From Chitinophaga eiseniae (lineage in GTDB: Bacteria > Bacteroidota > Bacteroidia > Chitinophagales > Chitinophagaceae), in contig NZ_JABAHZ010000001.1 in NCBI RefSeq assembly GCF_012641265.1, positions 992,001 through 1,056,000 on the forward strand: a DNA stretch of 64,000 nt, written 5' to 3'. Under the pieces are notes generated by a model. That model was not told the origin of the DNA, made no database searches, and was given only the letters and a program-made list of their open reading frames with translations. The position numbers and the translations under genes are program-made. Below, piece by piece: positions 29,441 to 38,686 of this stretch. The stretch's first letter is position 1; each line of letters starts with the position of its first letter.

Positions 29441-29486
29441 AAAAGCAGCGCAACGAGGTATCACACCCCGTTGTGCTGCTTTTCTT
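29441..29486. terminator. Bidirectional terminator between HEAT-like gene and infC
   Basis: 15-bp stem with one G-T pair (29441-29455 with 29469-29483), beginning AAAA and ending TTTT, between convergent genes. Confidence 0.8.
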
Positions 29487-29510
29487 AATCAGGTATATAA
29501 CCGTTGGTCA

Positions 29511-30188
29511 TTACTCTGCGCTGCCACCCGCATCAGCGGATGACGGAGGAGTAGCTGCCTTCGGCTCTCTTGGTTCTCTTGGCTCTTTAGGTTCCTTCTC
29601 TTTCTTCTTGGCTGCTTTCGGCGCAAAGATGGCAATCATACGCTTACCTTCCATAGTAGGCATGCTTTCCAAACCACCTACTTCTGCCAGCCTTTCAGCG
29701 AATTTGAGGAGAATTAACTCGCCACGCTCTTTAAACATGATAGCGCGACCTTTAAACTGTACATAGGTTTTTACCTTGTTACCGTCTTTCAGGAAGCTTT
29801 CCGCGTGCTTGGCCTTGAAATCAAAATCGTGATCATCGGTGTTAGGCGTAAAACGAATTTCTTTCACTTCGCTCTTGTGCGCCTTCGCCTTCATTTCTTT
29901 TTCCTTCTTCTTCTTCTCGTACAGGAATTTGTTGTAGTCGATAATACGACAAACAGGAGGCACCGCATTCGGAGAAATTTCTACCAGGTCTAATCCCTGT
30001 TCTTCTGCCATCCGGAGTGCTTCTTCCGTTCTGTAAACACCTACTTCAACGTTTTCGCCTACAAGTCTAACCTCAGGGACACGTATCATCCTGTTGGTGC
30101 GATGTTCTTGTTGTTGTTCCCTGCGGAAGTTGGGGTTTCTTCCCCGGTTGTTGTTACCGCCAAAACTTGGTCTGGGTCTTTGTTGCAT
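29511..30188 (-). CDS. infC: Translation initiation factor IF-3
   Basis: 225 residues. Binds the 30S subunit and checks start-codon pairing with initiator tRNA. Starts with an RG/N-rich arm (RPRPSFGGNNNRGRNPNFRRE), then the IF3 N domain (NRMIRVPEVRLVGENVEVGV, DLVEISPNAVPPVCRIIDY), the KKKEKEMKAKAHKSEVKEIRF linker and the C domain (IRFTPNTDDHDFDFKAKHAE). A ~25-residue proline/glutamate tail (PKEPREPREPKA) makes it longer than the ~180-residue E. coli factor, as is usual in Bacteroidota. The start is ATG. It lies downstream of thrS but has its own promoter and is not followed by rpmI. Confidence 0.96.
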   Translation of the reverse strand: MQQRPRPSFGGNNNRGRNPNFRREQQQEHRTNRMIRVPEVRLVGENVEVGVYRTEEALRMAEEQGLDLVEISPNAVPPVCRIIDYNKFLYEKKKKEKEMKAKAHKSEVKEIRFTPNTDDHDFDFKAKHAESFLKDGNKVKTYVQFKGRAIMFKERGELILLKFAERLAEVGGLESMPTMEGKRMIAIFAPKAAKKKEKEPKEPREPREPKAATPPSSADAGGSAE

Positions 30189-30225
30189 TAAGAAAATTAA
30201 AATTAATTAATTAATTGTCCATTTA

Positions 30226-30254
30226 GTCCATGGTCCATTTCTCTTCCATGGACC
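30226..30254 (-). promoter_or_regulatory. Alternative hairpins in the infC leader
   Basis: The leader holds several copies of GTCCAT and its complement. Two mutually exclusive stems can be drawn: 30226-30233 with 30246-30253 (8 bp) or 30232-30238 with 30248-30254 (7 bp). Whether they regulate infC is unknown. Confidence 0.35.
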
Positions 30255-30268
30255 AAAAACAATTTCTA

Positions 30269-30298
30269 CAAAAATAAGGGGAAAATTATAGCAATAAA
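30269..30298 (-). promoter_or_regulatory. Promoter of infC
   Basis: Read on the minus strand: TTTA (30298-30295), 18-nt spacer, TATTTTTG (30276-30269). One mismatch to the Bacteroidota consensus. It predicts a leader of roughly 75 nt containing the inverted repeat at 30226-30254. Confidence 0.55.
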
Positions 30299-30359
30299 CA
30301 TACCTTTCGCCAGTAATGTTCATTGTTTTATATACCTTTTTTCCACATTTATTACATCA

Positions 30360-32321
30360 CTATTCTAATGGTTTCCGGTTCGCTACCTCTTCATTGATCA
30401 ACGCGGTGAAAGCGTCAATTTGCATAGTTCCCATATCACCTTTAGACTGACGACGAACTGCTACTACATTATCGGCGGCTTCTTTTTCACCCAGGACGAG
30501 CATGTACGGAATTTTTGCCAGCTCGGCTTCCCGGATTTTTTTGCCTATTTTTTCGCTTCTATCGTCTATTTCAGCGCGAATTTCCGCATTTTTTAGCAAT
30601 TCTGCTACTTTTTCTGCGTACTCCTGGCTTTTATCACTGATCGGTAAAATCTTCACCTGGGTAGGCGCCAGCCATAACGGGAACTTACCCGCACAGTGCT
30701 CAATCAGCACAGCTATAAACCGCTCCAGTGAACCAAATGGCGCACGGTGAATCATTACCGGGCGATGACGCTGGTTATCGGCACCAATATACTCCAGCTC
30801 AAAACGCTCTGGTAAATTGTAATCCACCTGGATGGTACCCAGCTGCCATTTACGGCCCAATGCATCTTTTACCATGAAATCCAGCTTAGGACCGTAGAAG
30901 GCCGCTTCGCCGTATTCTACTACCGTATTCAAGCCCTTTTCGGCGGCAGATTCGATAATCGCCTGTTCTGCCAGCTCCCAGTTCTCTTCTGAACCAATGT
31001 ATTTACTGCGGTCTTCCTTATCTCTCAGGGAAATCTGCGCAGTGAAATCGGTAAAACTGAGACTGTTGAATACATACATCACCAGGTCTATCACCTTCTG
31101 GAATTCAGCCTTCACCTGGTCAGGACGGCAGAACAAATGCGCATCATCCTGGGTAAATCCTCTTACACGGGTTAAGCCATGCAGTTCGCCGTGTTGCTCA
31201 TAGCGATACACGGTACCGAATTCGGCAAAACGAACCGGCAGGTCTTTGTATGATTTAGGCGTTACCTTGTACAGTTCGCAGTGATGCGGACAGTTCATAG
31301 GTTTCAGCATAAACTCCTCGCCTTCTTCCGGCGTGTGAATTGGCTGGAAACTGTCTTTACCATATTTTTCGTAGTGACCTGAAGTCACGTACAGGTTTTT
31401 ATTACCGATATGCGGAGTTACCACGGGCAGGTAGCCGCTGGCAATCTGCGCTTCCTGGAGGAAACGTTGTAAACGTTCCCGGAGCATAGCGCCTTTAGGC
31501 AACCACATAGGCAGCCCCAGACCCACTTTTTCGGAGAAGGCAAACAACTCCAGTTCCTTACCCAGCTTACGGTGATCGCGTTTCTTCGCTTCCTCGATCA
31601 GGGTCAGGTACTCGTCGAGCTCCTTCTGATTAGGGAAAGTGATACCATAGATGCGGGTCAGCATCTTATTTTTTTCATTTCCACGCCAGTAAGCGCCAGC
31701 AATGCTGGTCAGCTTGATCGACTTGATAAAGCCGGTGTTCGGAATATGCGGGCCACGGCACAAATCTGTAAAACCACCCTGGGTATAAAAGCTGATGCTG
31801 CCATCGGCCAGTTCATTGATGGTTTCTACTTTGTACTGATCTCCTTTCTCTGTAAAGTAAGCCAGCGCATCTGCTTTGCTGACATCCTTGCGTATATACT
31901 CGCTGTTTAATTTAGACAGCTCCACCATTTTGGCTTCAATCTTTCTCAGATCTTCTTCCGAAATGGTACGGTCGCCCAGGTCAACATCGTAATAGAATCC
32001 GTTTTCGATAGACGGTCCGTAACCCAGTTTCACACCAGGATACAGGGCTTCCAGGGCCTCGGCCATCAAGTGGGCGGAAGAGTGCCACATCGTTGCCTTG
32101 CCATCCTTATCCACCCACGTCAGCAACTGCAGCGTGCTATCCGTCAAAATCGGGCGCGTAGCATCCACTACCTGCCCATTCACATTTGCTGCCAATACTT
32201 TACGCGCCAATCCCTCGCTGATGGATTTGGCAATGTCCAATGCAGTTACTCCTGGTTCATACTGACGAACTGCGCCATCCGGAAAAGTGATATTTATCAT
32301 ACGTTTTGCTGTTAGCTCCAT
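30360..32321 (-). CDS. thrS: Threonyl-tRNA synthetase
   Basis: 653 residues, class II aminoacyl-tRNA synthetase charging tRNA(Thr). Has the N-terminal TGS domain ([23 protein letters not shown]), the second editing domain with [11 protein letters not shown] (His pair) and later [13 protein letters not shown]. The catalytic core includes [10 protein letters not shown] (zinc and threonine site) and motif 2/3 regions ([42 protein letters not shown]). The C-terminal anticodon domain starts at [11 protein letters not shown]. Translation may begin at the second ATG (32300, MINITF). infC follows on the same strand, 171 bp away. Confidence 0.96.
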   Translation of the reverse strand: MELTAKRMINITFPDGAVRQYEPGVTALDIAKSISEGLARKVLAANVNGQVVDATRPILTDSTLQLLTWVDKDGKATMWHSSAHLMAEALEALYPGVKLGYGPSIENGFYYDVDLGDRTISEEDLRKIEAKMVELSKLNSEYIRKDVSKADALAYFTEKGDQYKVETINELADGSISFYTQGGFTDLCRGPHIPNTGFIKSIKLTSIAGAYWRGNEKNKMLTRIYGITFPNQKELDEYLTLIEEAKKRDHRKLGKELELFAFSEKVGLGLPMWLPKGAMLRERLQRFLQEAQIASGYLPVVTPHIGNKNLYVTSGHYEKYGKDSFQPIHTPEEGEEFMLKPMNCPHHCELYKVTPKSYKDLPVRFAEFGTVYRYEQHGELHGLTRVRGFTQDDAHLFCRPDQVKAEFQKVIDLVMYVFNSLSFTDFTAQISLRDKEDRSKYIGSEENWELAEQAIIESAAEKGLNTVVEYGEAAFYGPKLDFMVKDALGRKWQLGTIQVDYNLPERFELEYIGADNQRHRPVMIHRAPFGSLERFIAVLIEHCAGKFPLWLAPTQVKILPISDKSQEYAEKVAELLKNAEIRAEIDDRSEKIGKKIREAELAKIPYMLVLGEKEAADNVVAVRRQSKGDMGTMQIDAFTALINEEVANRKPLE

Positions 32322-32725
32322 ACTGCTTCATATGGGCTATATTTCCTTTATAAAATGTTTGCGAAGTTAAGAAATACTTTGTTAGCATTTAGATAACCAT
32401 GTCGTTGAAATTAAGGATTTTAAAAATAAATATTATTACAGCGGTATGAGCTCAGTTAAAAAATGACAGAAATGGGTTTTTGTCATATTTTTTTGGGATA
32501 ACCAGTGGCATACCTGTTTATACTGTACTGCTGGCCAGGATGAAGCTATTCTCATTTTTATAATCGCGATCTGATTTCATGTTATCTGTTATCAAAATGA
32601 GTGGTTATTTTTCATCTTAATGAGCTAAAATTTAATATAATATAGTTAAAAGAAATATCTATATATATTTAAATATTCCATGTTCGGATGCCGTAATTTT
32701 ATCGTGATTTAAAACCATATTTTAT
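32322..32725. other. 404-bp AT-rich intergenic region
   Basis: Divergent region between thrS (minus) and a coiled-coil gene (plus). AT-rich. I see no RNA gene, clear promoter or repeat in it. Confidence 0.5.
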
Positions 32726-33373
32726 ATGACATTTGAAAACTTACGATTGTACGACATCCTTAGGTTGGATCTTCACTTGCCCGACAACCGGGCCATGGAA
32801 GCCATGGTGGCGATGGATGATTTTTTCTCGCAAAAGGTCGCCAATGCTAACAGGGACTTGCCTACCAAAGCGGAAGTAGCCACTAAGGCTGAACTGGAAA
32901 GTACCAAAAATGAATTGAAGGCCGATATCTCGGCAATCAATTTAAAAATGGCTACCAAAACCGAACTTGAAAGCACTAAAAATGAATTGAAGGCTGATAT
33001 CTCGGCAATCAATTTAAGGCTTGATGACATGACAGAACGAATGGTCACAAAAGTGGAGCTGAACGAAAAGCTTGATCACATGACCGAAACTATGGCCACG
33101 AAAGCGGAAGTGAATGCAAGGTTTGACTACCTGACCGAAACAATGGCAACTAAAGCTGAGGTAAATGCAAGGTTTGATCACATGACCGAACTAATGACAA
33201 CAAAAATGGCCACAAAAGCGGAGCTAAGCCAGGTAAATTTAAACCTGACGGGAGAAATCTACAAGGTTGAAACGAAACTTACCCGGACTATTTTCTCAGC
33301 AAGTTTGGCACAACTGCTGGTCATCCTGATTTCCATTTTTACAATCCTGAAATACGCAGGCGTAATTAAGTAA
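32726..33373 (+). CDS. Repetitive coiled-coil protein with C-terminal membrane anchor
   Basis: 215 residues. After a short N-terminal segment (MTFENLRLYDILRLDLHLP), residues ~45-180 are a series of short coiled-coil repeats. ELESTKNELKADISAINL occurs twice, and a MATKAEVNARFDxxTE unit occurs several times. Residues ~190-212 (SLAQLLVILISIFTILKYAGV) form one membrane helix, so the coil projects from the membrane with the tail in or across it. The layout resembles the DUF1640/CCDC90-like and Borrelia Bdr-like repeat proteins. No enzymatic motif; function unknown. The internal DNA repeats suggest expansion by slippage or recombination. Confidence 0.75.
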   Translation: MTFENLRLYDILRLDLHLPDNRAMEAMVAMDDFFSQKVANANRDLPTKAEVATKAELESTKNELKADISAINLKMATKTELESTKNELKADISAINLRLDDMTERMVTKVELNEKLDHMTETMATKAEVNARFDYLTETMATKAEVNARFDHMTELMTTKMATKAELSQVNLNLTGEIYKVETKLTRTIFSASLAQLLVILISIFTILKYAGVIK

Positions 33374-33419
33374 CCCATTTGTTACGTTCCACCTCTGCTA
33401 AGCTTCCATTTTTCTCTCC

Positions 33420-35783
33420 CTAAAACCTGAAGTTGTAAGTAATAGAAGGCAATATAGGAAACAACGACACCTGTTTGGCACTCACTTGCAATGTCCCGTT
33501 AACCACGCTTCCATTCTGATCGAAATACACAAAATAAGGGTTTTGCCTGCTGTATACATTGTATATTGAAAACGCCCAGCTACTCTTAAACCGGCGGTTG
33601 AGCCGCTTTGGCTGAGGCGAATAAATGGCTGATAGATCCAGGCGGTGATAGGCTGGCAGGCGATAACCATTCAGGTTCCCAAAGGCCTGTATCAGCGTAC
33701 CTTCCATAAAGTAAAAGGTTTCCGGCAAAGTAGTCGTATTGCCACTGCCATAGATGAATATACCGGAAAAGCTCCAGCGTTTACTCAGCTCATAAGTCCC
33801 TACCAGCGCCAGGTCGTGGCGACGGTCATATTTCGCCGGGTATTGTTTGCCATCATTTAAGCTGGGGAATTGCCGCCAGGTCCATGCCAGCGTATATCCC
33901 AGCCACCCGGTGAAACGTCCTTTCTTCTTGTTCACAAACAGCTCCAACCCATAAGCCTGCCCCTTACCAAAAACGAAATCTTGCTCCGGGTCTGTGAAAG
34001 AAGGCGTATACCCTTCTTTATATTCAATCTGGTGGTCCATTTCCTTGTAATATACCTCCGCAGAAGCTTCGTAGGTATTATGACCGAAATTGCGGAAATA
34101 GCCAGCGCTGTATTGCCAGGCCACCTGCGGTTGTACGAGATACGTGCTGGGCACCCAAACATCAGTAGGCAATGTGGTGGCTGCATTAGACACCAGGTGT
34201 ATGTATTGGTAGTTGCGGGTAACGGATGCCTTCAGGGAATTTTGATCATTCAGTGCCAAACGCAGGATCACCCTGGGTTCCAGCCCTCCGTAGCTCACTA
34301 CTTTTTGCCCCCTGCCATACATAACACTGTCAGTATTATTGCCGTTAGCATCTTTGGTGTACCGCTTATAGGGTCCCACCTGCATAAACCCGCTGAAACG
34401 AATGCCCGCATTGAGTTGCAGCCTGGGAGATATTTCCCAGTCGTCCATCAGGTAGACCGCAACCTCATGGGCATATTTCTCGAAGGCTTTTTCCGGCGTA
34501 AACTGCGTAGAGTCCTGCCTGCCAGACACAGTGGAAGGTGTAAAAATATGGTGGATATAGTTGGCGCCGAACCGGATATGATGATCCACATGCGGATAGT
34601 AGTCGAAATCCGTTTTAAAGTTCACATCGCTGATACCGGACGACAAACGAATATCAAAGCTGTTTTGCAGCGCATTGAAACGGAATTTATAATCGTTGTA
34701 AATGAGTGAGGTGTTGGCAAACAATTGCCGGCTGAAAATATGATTCCATCTCAATGTGGCCGTGGTATTGCCCCATGGGATATTTACATTAAACGAGCGG
34801 CCTTTATTGGCAAAGCTGAACACATCTTTTCCCAGGTAACCGCTCAGGTACAGGCGGTCTTTGTCTGAAAAAATGTAATTCATCTTCAAGTTGACGTCAT
34901 AAAAATAATAACCCGAACCCTTATACGAAGTATTATTAATAACCGGTTTTGTGATCAGGTCGATATAAGTACGCCTGCCGCTTACAATAAAGGAAGCCTT
35001 GTTTTTCTTCAATGGTCCCTGTAAAGAGAGCCGGGAGGAGATTAGTCCTATTCCTCCTTCTCCCTGGAAATTTTTATTATTACCTTCTTTCATGGAAATA
35101 TCCACTACGGAAGACAGGCGCCCGCCGTAGTTGGCAGGCATCCCTCCTTTGATCAGCGTGGTATTGCGGATGGCATCGGCATTGAATACCGAGAAAAAGC
35201 CGAAAAGGTGACCGGTGTTATATACCGGCGCTTCGTCGAGCAGGATGAGGTTTTGATCCGGCCCACCTCCCCGCACGTAAAATCCTGCATTTCCTTCTCC
35301 CGAGGCCTGTACGCCCGGCATAAGCTGCAGGGCTTTGAGCATATCCACCTCTCCCATCAGGGCGGGTAATTTCTTTACCTGGTCAGCGGTAATTTCCACC
35401 TTTCCCATGTCGGTACTTTTAACGTTGGCATCTTTCTTTTTATCGGTAATCACCACTTCCTTTGCCTGGTAGGTATGGGGCGACAATTCCATATGCTGGG
35501 TGGCATTTCCCACCAGGTTAAGCGCCACGGCCCTGGATTCATATCCTACAAAAGAATAAAGCAATATATAGCTGCCGGCCGGCAAGGTGAGGGAGTAGAA
35601 GCCGTAATTATTGGTTTGTACACCGCTGGAGGAATGGAGTACCTGCACAGTGGCACCTGGCAAGGATTCGCCGTTGGTGCTGTCTTTTATAAAGCCGCTG
35701 ACGGTATATTGTTGTCCCCATGCTGCACCCGCAAAACATGACAGCCATAACATCAGTAAAAAGGGACCATATCGTGTAAACAT
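33420..35783 (-). CDS. TonB-dependent outer-membrane receptor with CarboxypepD_reg domain
   Basis: 787 residues. Signal peptide (MFTRYGPFLLMLWLSCFAGAAWGQ), a carboxypeptidase-regulatory-like beta sandwich (~25-110, SGFIKDSTNGESLPGATVQVL), a plug domain (~135-230, KLPALMGEVDMLKALQLMPGVQASGEG, GGGPDQNLILLDEAPVYNTGH) and a beta barrel to the C-terminal Phe. It imports a ligand across the outer membrane using TonB energy. It starts 45 bp after the DUF3347 lipoprotein gene on the same strand, and the metal-efflux operon lies nearby. A metal-related ligand is therefore plausible but unproven. No SusD partner, so it is not a standard polysaccharide locus. Confidence 0.9.
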   Translation of the reverse strand: MFTRYGPFLLMLWLSCFAGAAWGQQYTVSGFIKDSTNGESLPGATVQVLHSSSGVQTNNYGFYSLTLPAGSYILLYSFVGYESRAVALNLVGNATQHMELSPHTYQAKEVVITDKKKDANVKSTDMGKVEITADQVKKLPALMGEVDMLKALQLMPGVQASGEGNAGFYVRGGGPDQNLILLDEAPVYNTGHLFGFFSVFNADAIRNTTLIKGGMPANYGGRLSSVVDISMKEGNNKNFQGEGGIGLISSRLSLQGPLKKNKASFIVSGRRTYIDLITKPVINNTSYKGSGYYFYDVNLKMNYIFSDKDRLYLSGYLGKDVFSFANKGRSFNVNIPWGNTTATLRWNHIFSRQLFANTSLIYNDYKFRFNALQNSFDIRLSSGISDVNFKTDFDYYPHVDHHIRFGANYIHHIFTPSTVSGRQDSTQFTPEKAFEKYAHEVAVYLMDDWEISPRLQLNAGIRFSGFMQVGPYKRYTKDANGNNTDSVMYGRGQKVVSYGGLEPRVILRLALNDQNSLKASVTRNYQYIHLVSNAATTLPTDVWVPSTYLVQPQVAWQYSAGYFRNFGHNTYEASAEVYYKEMDHQIEYKEGYTPSFTDPEQDFVFGKGQAYGLELFVNKKKGRFTGWLGYTLAWTWRQFPSLNDGKQYPAKYDRRHDLALVGTYELSKRWSFSGIFIYGSGNTTTLPETFYFMEGTLIQAFGNLNGYRLPAYHRLDLSAIYSPQPKRLNRRFKSSWAFSIYNVYSRQNPYFVYFDQNGSVVNGTLQVSAKQVSLFPILPSITYNFRF

Positions 35784-35828
35784 ACCGTAAGATCGTTGCT
35801 GGTAATTTACGATTTACCCGACGATAAT

Positions 35829-36410
35829 CTACTTATAAATTAAACTATCCCGGGTTTCTCCGCAGGTGAGCATATCATGGCCGAAGTAAGGATTTTGAAT
35901 ACCCGGTTTATCGCTAAGCCAATAGGCGCCTTTATCGTCGAATGCCATGGGGCAATACTGGTGATAAATAGTATGTCCCTTTAAACCGGTATTCTTAACA
36001 AGGTCGAACAACATATCGGATACCATCTGGAACGATGCCCGTTTGCCATCCAGTCCCTGTTCCCCTTCAAAACCGGCCAGTTCGGCGCTGACACTGGTGC
36101 TGATACCGTTTATATTAGCCAGGTGGCTGCTATCCATCTGTAACAGGTTGACCGGCAGACTGTCCACCTGCGTCTTCAACACGGCGGCAGTATGATTGGC
36201 TGTCAGGCTGTCGGCCGCCACCAGTGCGGCGGAAAGACGGTAATAGGTACTCATTACTCCTCCCAGCGAGTCGTAAAACTGCTGGCTATAGGGCGCCTGC
36301 AGCGCTGATGTAACAGGCGCGGTTGCCTGTTCTTCCTTAGGCGCCTGGGAATGGCAGGCCCAAAGCCCCACCAGTAAACATCCAATCGATAAGCCTTGTT
36401 TGATATGCAT
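35829..36410 (-). CDS. DUF3347 lipoprotein (heavy-metal-associated)
   Basis: 193 residues from the ATG at 36410 (MHIKQGLSIGCLLVGLWAC). An upstream in-frame ATG at 36503 would add a hydrophobic stretch read through the inverted repeat and is unlikely. The lipobox gives an envelope lipoprotein. The DUF3347 body is helical (STYYRLSAALVAADSLTA) with the diagnostic C-terminus YHQYCPMAFDDKGAYWLS, NPYFGHDMLTCGE. The Cys/Met/His residues there are thought to bind copper or similar metals. It is first in a probable operon with the TonB receptor, with a -7 box TACTTTTG at 36433-36426. Confidence 0.85.
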   Translation of the reverse strand: MHIKQGLSIGCLLVGLWACHSQAPKEEQATAPVTSALQAPYSQQFYDSLGGVMSTYYRLSAALVAADSLTANHTAAVLKTQVDSLPVNLLQMDSSHLANINGISTSVSAELAGFEGEQGLDGKRASFQMVSDMLFDLVKNTGLKGHTIYHQYCPMAFDDKGAYWLSDKPGIQNPYFGHDMLTCGETRDSLIYK

Positions 36411-36425
36411 CTTGTTGTCTTTTAG

Positions 36426-36433
36426 CAAAAGTA
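36426..36433 (-). promoter_or_regulatory. -7 box of DUF3347-TonB receptor operon
   Basis: TACTTTTG on the minus strand matches TAnnTTTG, 16 bp before the ATG at 36410. The -33 position falls inside the left arm of the adjacent 39-bp inverted repeat. Confidence 0.5.
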
Positions 36434-36438
36434 AGCAG

Positions 36439-36554
36439 AAAGCGTAAAGCAGAAAGCAGAAAGCTATCGGAGCGACTGATATAAGCGGATATTTTAATAA
36501 CAATTCGCGCCAATTAGTCGCTCCGATAGCTTTCTGCTTTCTGCTTTACGCTTT
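36439..36554. repeat. 39-bp perfect inverted repeat (element A)
   Basis: Arms 36439-36477 and 36516-36554 are perfectly complementary over 39 bp, with a 38-nt loop. The outer half of each arm is made of AAAGCAG-like short repeats; the inner half reads AAAGCTATCGGAGCGACT. It sits between two divergent promoters, so it is not a terminator. It shares arm and loop sequence with the repeat at 52813-52907. Confidence 0.9.
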
Positions 36555-36580
36555 CCGCTCCTACTTTCAGCTTTTATCCT

Positions 36581-36588
36581 TAACTTTG
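36581..36588 (+). promoter_or_regulatory. -7 box of ABC-F gene
   Basis: TAACTTTG matches TAnnTTTG perfectly, 30 nt before the chosen ATG (36619). No convincing -33 box. Confidence 0.5.
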
Positions 36589-36618
36589 CACGTTTTTTAT
36601 CCAATTTTTTTTGTTTTT

Positions 36619-38583
36619 ATGTTGATCGCATTACAGGATATTACGTTTGAGTTTGGATCCAGGGTGATACTGGAAGAGTCCTCCTGGCATATAGAACCCG
36701 GTGACCGCGTGGGCCTTATTGGGTTAAACGGTACCGGAAAGTCAACCCTGCTACGCATTATCAATGGGGAATATTCCATTTCTAAAGGAAGTGTTAATAA
36801 AAGTAAAAATCTGACAATTGGTTTCTTTAACCAGGACCTGCTCAGTTTTGAAACCGATGAATCTATCCTCACCGTGGGTATGATGGCCTTCGGTAAGGCC
36901 CTGGAGCTGGAAAAGGACATAGAACGTATTACCAAAGAGCTGGAGCATAGCCAGACAGATGCATTGCTGGAGGAGTTCAGCGATAAGTTGCACGAATTCG
37001 AGGCGCTGGACGGATATAACATGAAACATAAAACAGCGCAGGTGCTGGAAGGCCTTGGCTTCACTACATCTGACCTGGACCGCCCCTACAGCCAGTTTTC
37101 CGGAGGATGGCGCATGCGCGTGCTCCTCGCCCGCCTGATCTTGCAGCAGCCCGATGTACTCATGCTCGATGAGCCCACGAACCACCTGGACCTTCCATCT
37201 ATCGAATGGCTGGAAAGATACCTGGTAGGCTATAACGGCGCTGTGATCATTGTATCGCACGACCGTTTCTTCCTGGATCGCATGGTGAACAAAATCGTGG
37301 AAGTATACCAGCAGCAGCTGCACCACTATGCCGGCTCTTATGCCGACTATGAAGTGGAGAAAGAACTGCGCCGCGAAATGCAGCAACGCGCTTACGAAAA
37401 TCAACAGGACTATATCCGCCAGCAGGAACGCTTTATTGAACGCTTTAAAGCCAAAGCCTCCAAAGCCGCCCAGGCACAGAGTATTGCAAAACGACTCGAT
37501 AAACTGGAACGGGTAGAACAGGTTGATAATGGTCCTTCTAAAATCCGAATCAACTTTACCGTGGATAAAATGCCTGGTAAGATTTTATGTACCCTGAACA
37601 ATATCAGTAAAAGTTTCGGAGATATACAAATCCTGAAAGGTACCAGCGCCGAAATCAACCGCGGCGATAAAATTGCCCTGATAGGTGCCAACGGTAAAGG
37701 TAAGTCTACCCTGCTCCGCATCATTTTCGGGATGGAACCTATGGAAGGAGAACGCGTTCCCGGCCATAACGTGGTAACCAGCTTCTACGCCCAGCACCAG
37801 CTGGAATCGCTGGATCTGAGCGCAGAGATCCTGGACGAGCTGAAAAACTTCGGCAGCGGCCGCACAGAGCTGGAATTACGCCAGCTGCTGGGTTGCTTCC
37901 TCTTTACCGGCGACGACGTATTTAAAAAGATCAAAATCCTGTCGGGAGGTGAAAAAGCCCGCGTAGCCCTGGCCAAAACCATTATCAGCCAGGCTAACTT
38001 CCTCATGCTGGATGAGCCTACCAACCACCTGGATATGAACTCCGTACAAATGCTGATCGATGCATTGAACAAGTACGAAGGCAGCCTGGTGCTGGTATCG
38101 CACGACCGTTATTTTGTGAGCCAAACGGCCAACAAAATCTGGGAGATCGTAGACGGCGAAATTAAAGAGTTCAAAGGCACCTATAACGAGTACGAAGAGT
38201 GGAAGAAGAGAATGGCGGCCCAACAACAGCCCGCTGCTACAAAGACTAACAATAACGCAGATACGAAAAAAGAAGCGGCTCCTCAAAATAATACCCCGGC
38301 AACTGACGCCGGCAAGGGAGCCATCAATAAAGATGTACAACGTGAGCTGCAAAAACAGCAGAAACAGTTTTCCCAGGTAGAAGGACAGGTAGCCAGCCTG
38401 AAAGAGCGCAAAGCTAACCTGGAAGCTAGCCTCGGGTCACCGGATATTTACGGCGACCGGGCAAAATTTGCCCAGGTAGAAAGTGAATACCAGGAAGTAC
38501 AGAAGTATTTAGACCGCGCCAACCAGCAATATGAGCAGTTATTTGAAAAAATAATGCAGCTGGAAGCCAGCCTGGTCAGCTAA
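36619..38583 (+). CDS. ABC-F family ATPase (Uup/EttA-like)
   Basis: 654 residues from ATG 36619 (MLIALQDITFEFG); the 11 upstream in-frame codons include part of the promoter region and are unlikely to be translated. Two ABC domains: Walker A GLNGTGKST and GANGKGKST, signatures SGGWRMRV and LSGGEKARV, Walker B LMLDEPTNHLD in both. An interdomain linker rich in Arg/Lys/Gln (YIRQQERFIERFKAKASKAAQ) is typical of ABC-F. No membrane domain. The last ~75 residues form a coiled coil as in Uup. These proteins act on ribosomes or nucleic acids; antibiotic protection should not be assumed from sequence alone. Terminator at 38608-38646. Confidence 0.93.
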   Translation: MLIALQDITFEFGSRVILEESSWHIEPGDRVGLIGLNGTGKSTLLRIINGEYSISKGSVNKSKNLTIGFFNQDLLSFETDESILTVGMMAFGKALELEKDIERITKELEHSQTDALLEEFSDKLHEFEALDGYNMKHKTAQVLEGLGFTTSDLDRPYSQFSGGWRMRVLLARLILQQPDVLMLDEPTNHLDLPSIEWLERYLVGYNGAVIIVSHDRFFLDRMVNKIVEVYQQQLHHYAGSYADYEVEKELRREMQQRAYENQQDYIRQQERFIERFKAKASKAAQAQSIAKRLDKLERVEQVDNGPSKIRINFTVDKMPGKILCTLNNISKSFGDIQILKGTSAEINRGDKIALIGANGKGKSTLLRIIFGMEPMEGERVPGHNVVTSFYAQHQLESLDLSAEILDELKNFGSGRTELELRQLLGCFLFTGDDVFKKIKILSGGEKARVALAKTIISQANFLMLDEPTNHLDMNSVQMLIDALNKYEGSLVLVSHDRYFVSQTANKIWEIVDGEIKEFKGTYNEYEEWKKRMAAQQQPAATKTNNNADTKKEAAPQNNTPATDAGKGAINKDVQRELQKQQKQFSQVEGQVASLKERKANLEASLGSPDIYGDRAKFAQVESEYQEVQKYLDRANQQYEQLFEKIMQLEASLVS

Positions 38584-38607
38584 TATCATTACATTCAGGT
38601 ATCATTA

Positions 38608-38646
38608 CTACGGTGTGGACCGGGCCACTCACCTTCCACACCGTAG
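38608..38646 (+). terminator. Hairpin after ABC-F gene
   Basis: 12-bp stem (38608-38619 with 38635-38646), 15-nt loop, 25 bp after the stop codon. T-tail weak. Confidence 0.6.
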
Positions 38647-38686
38647 CTAGTCAGCTATATTTTTTAACCATTCCCCTTCCTGTAGT

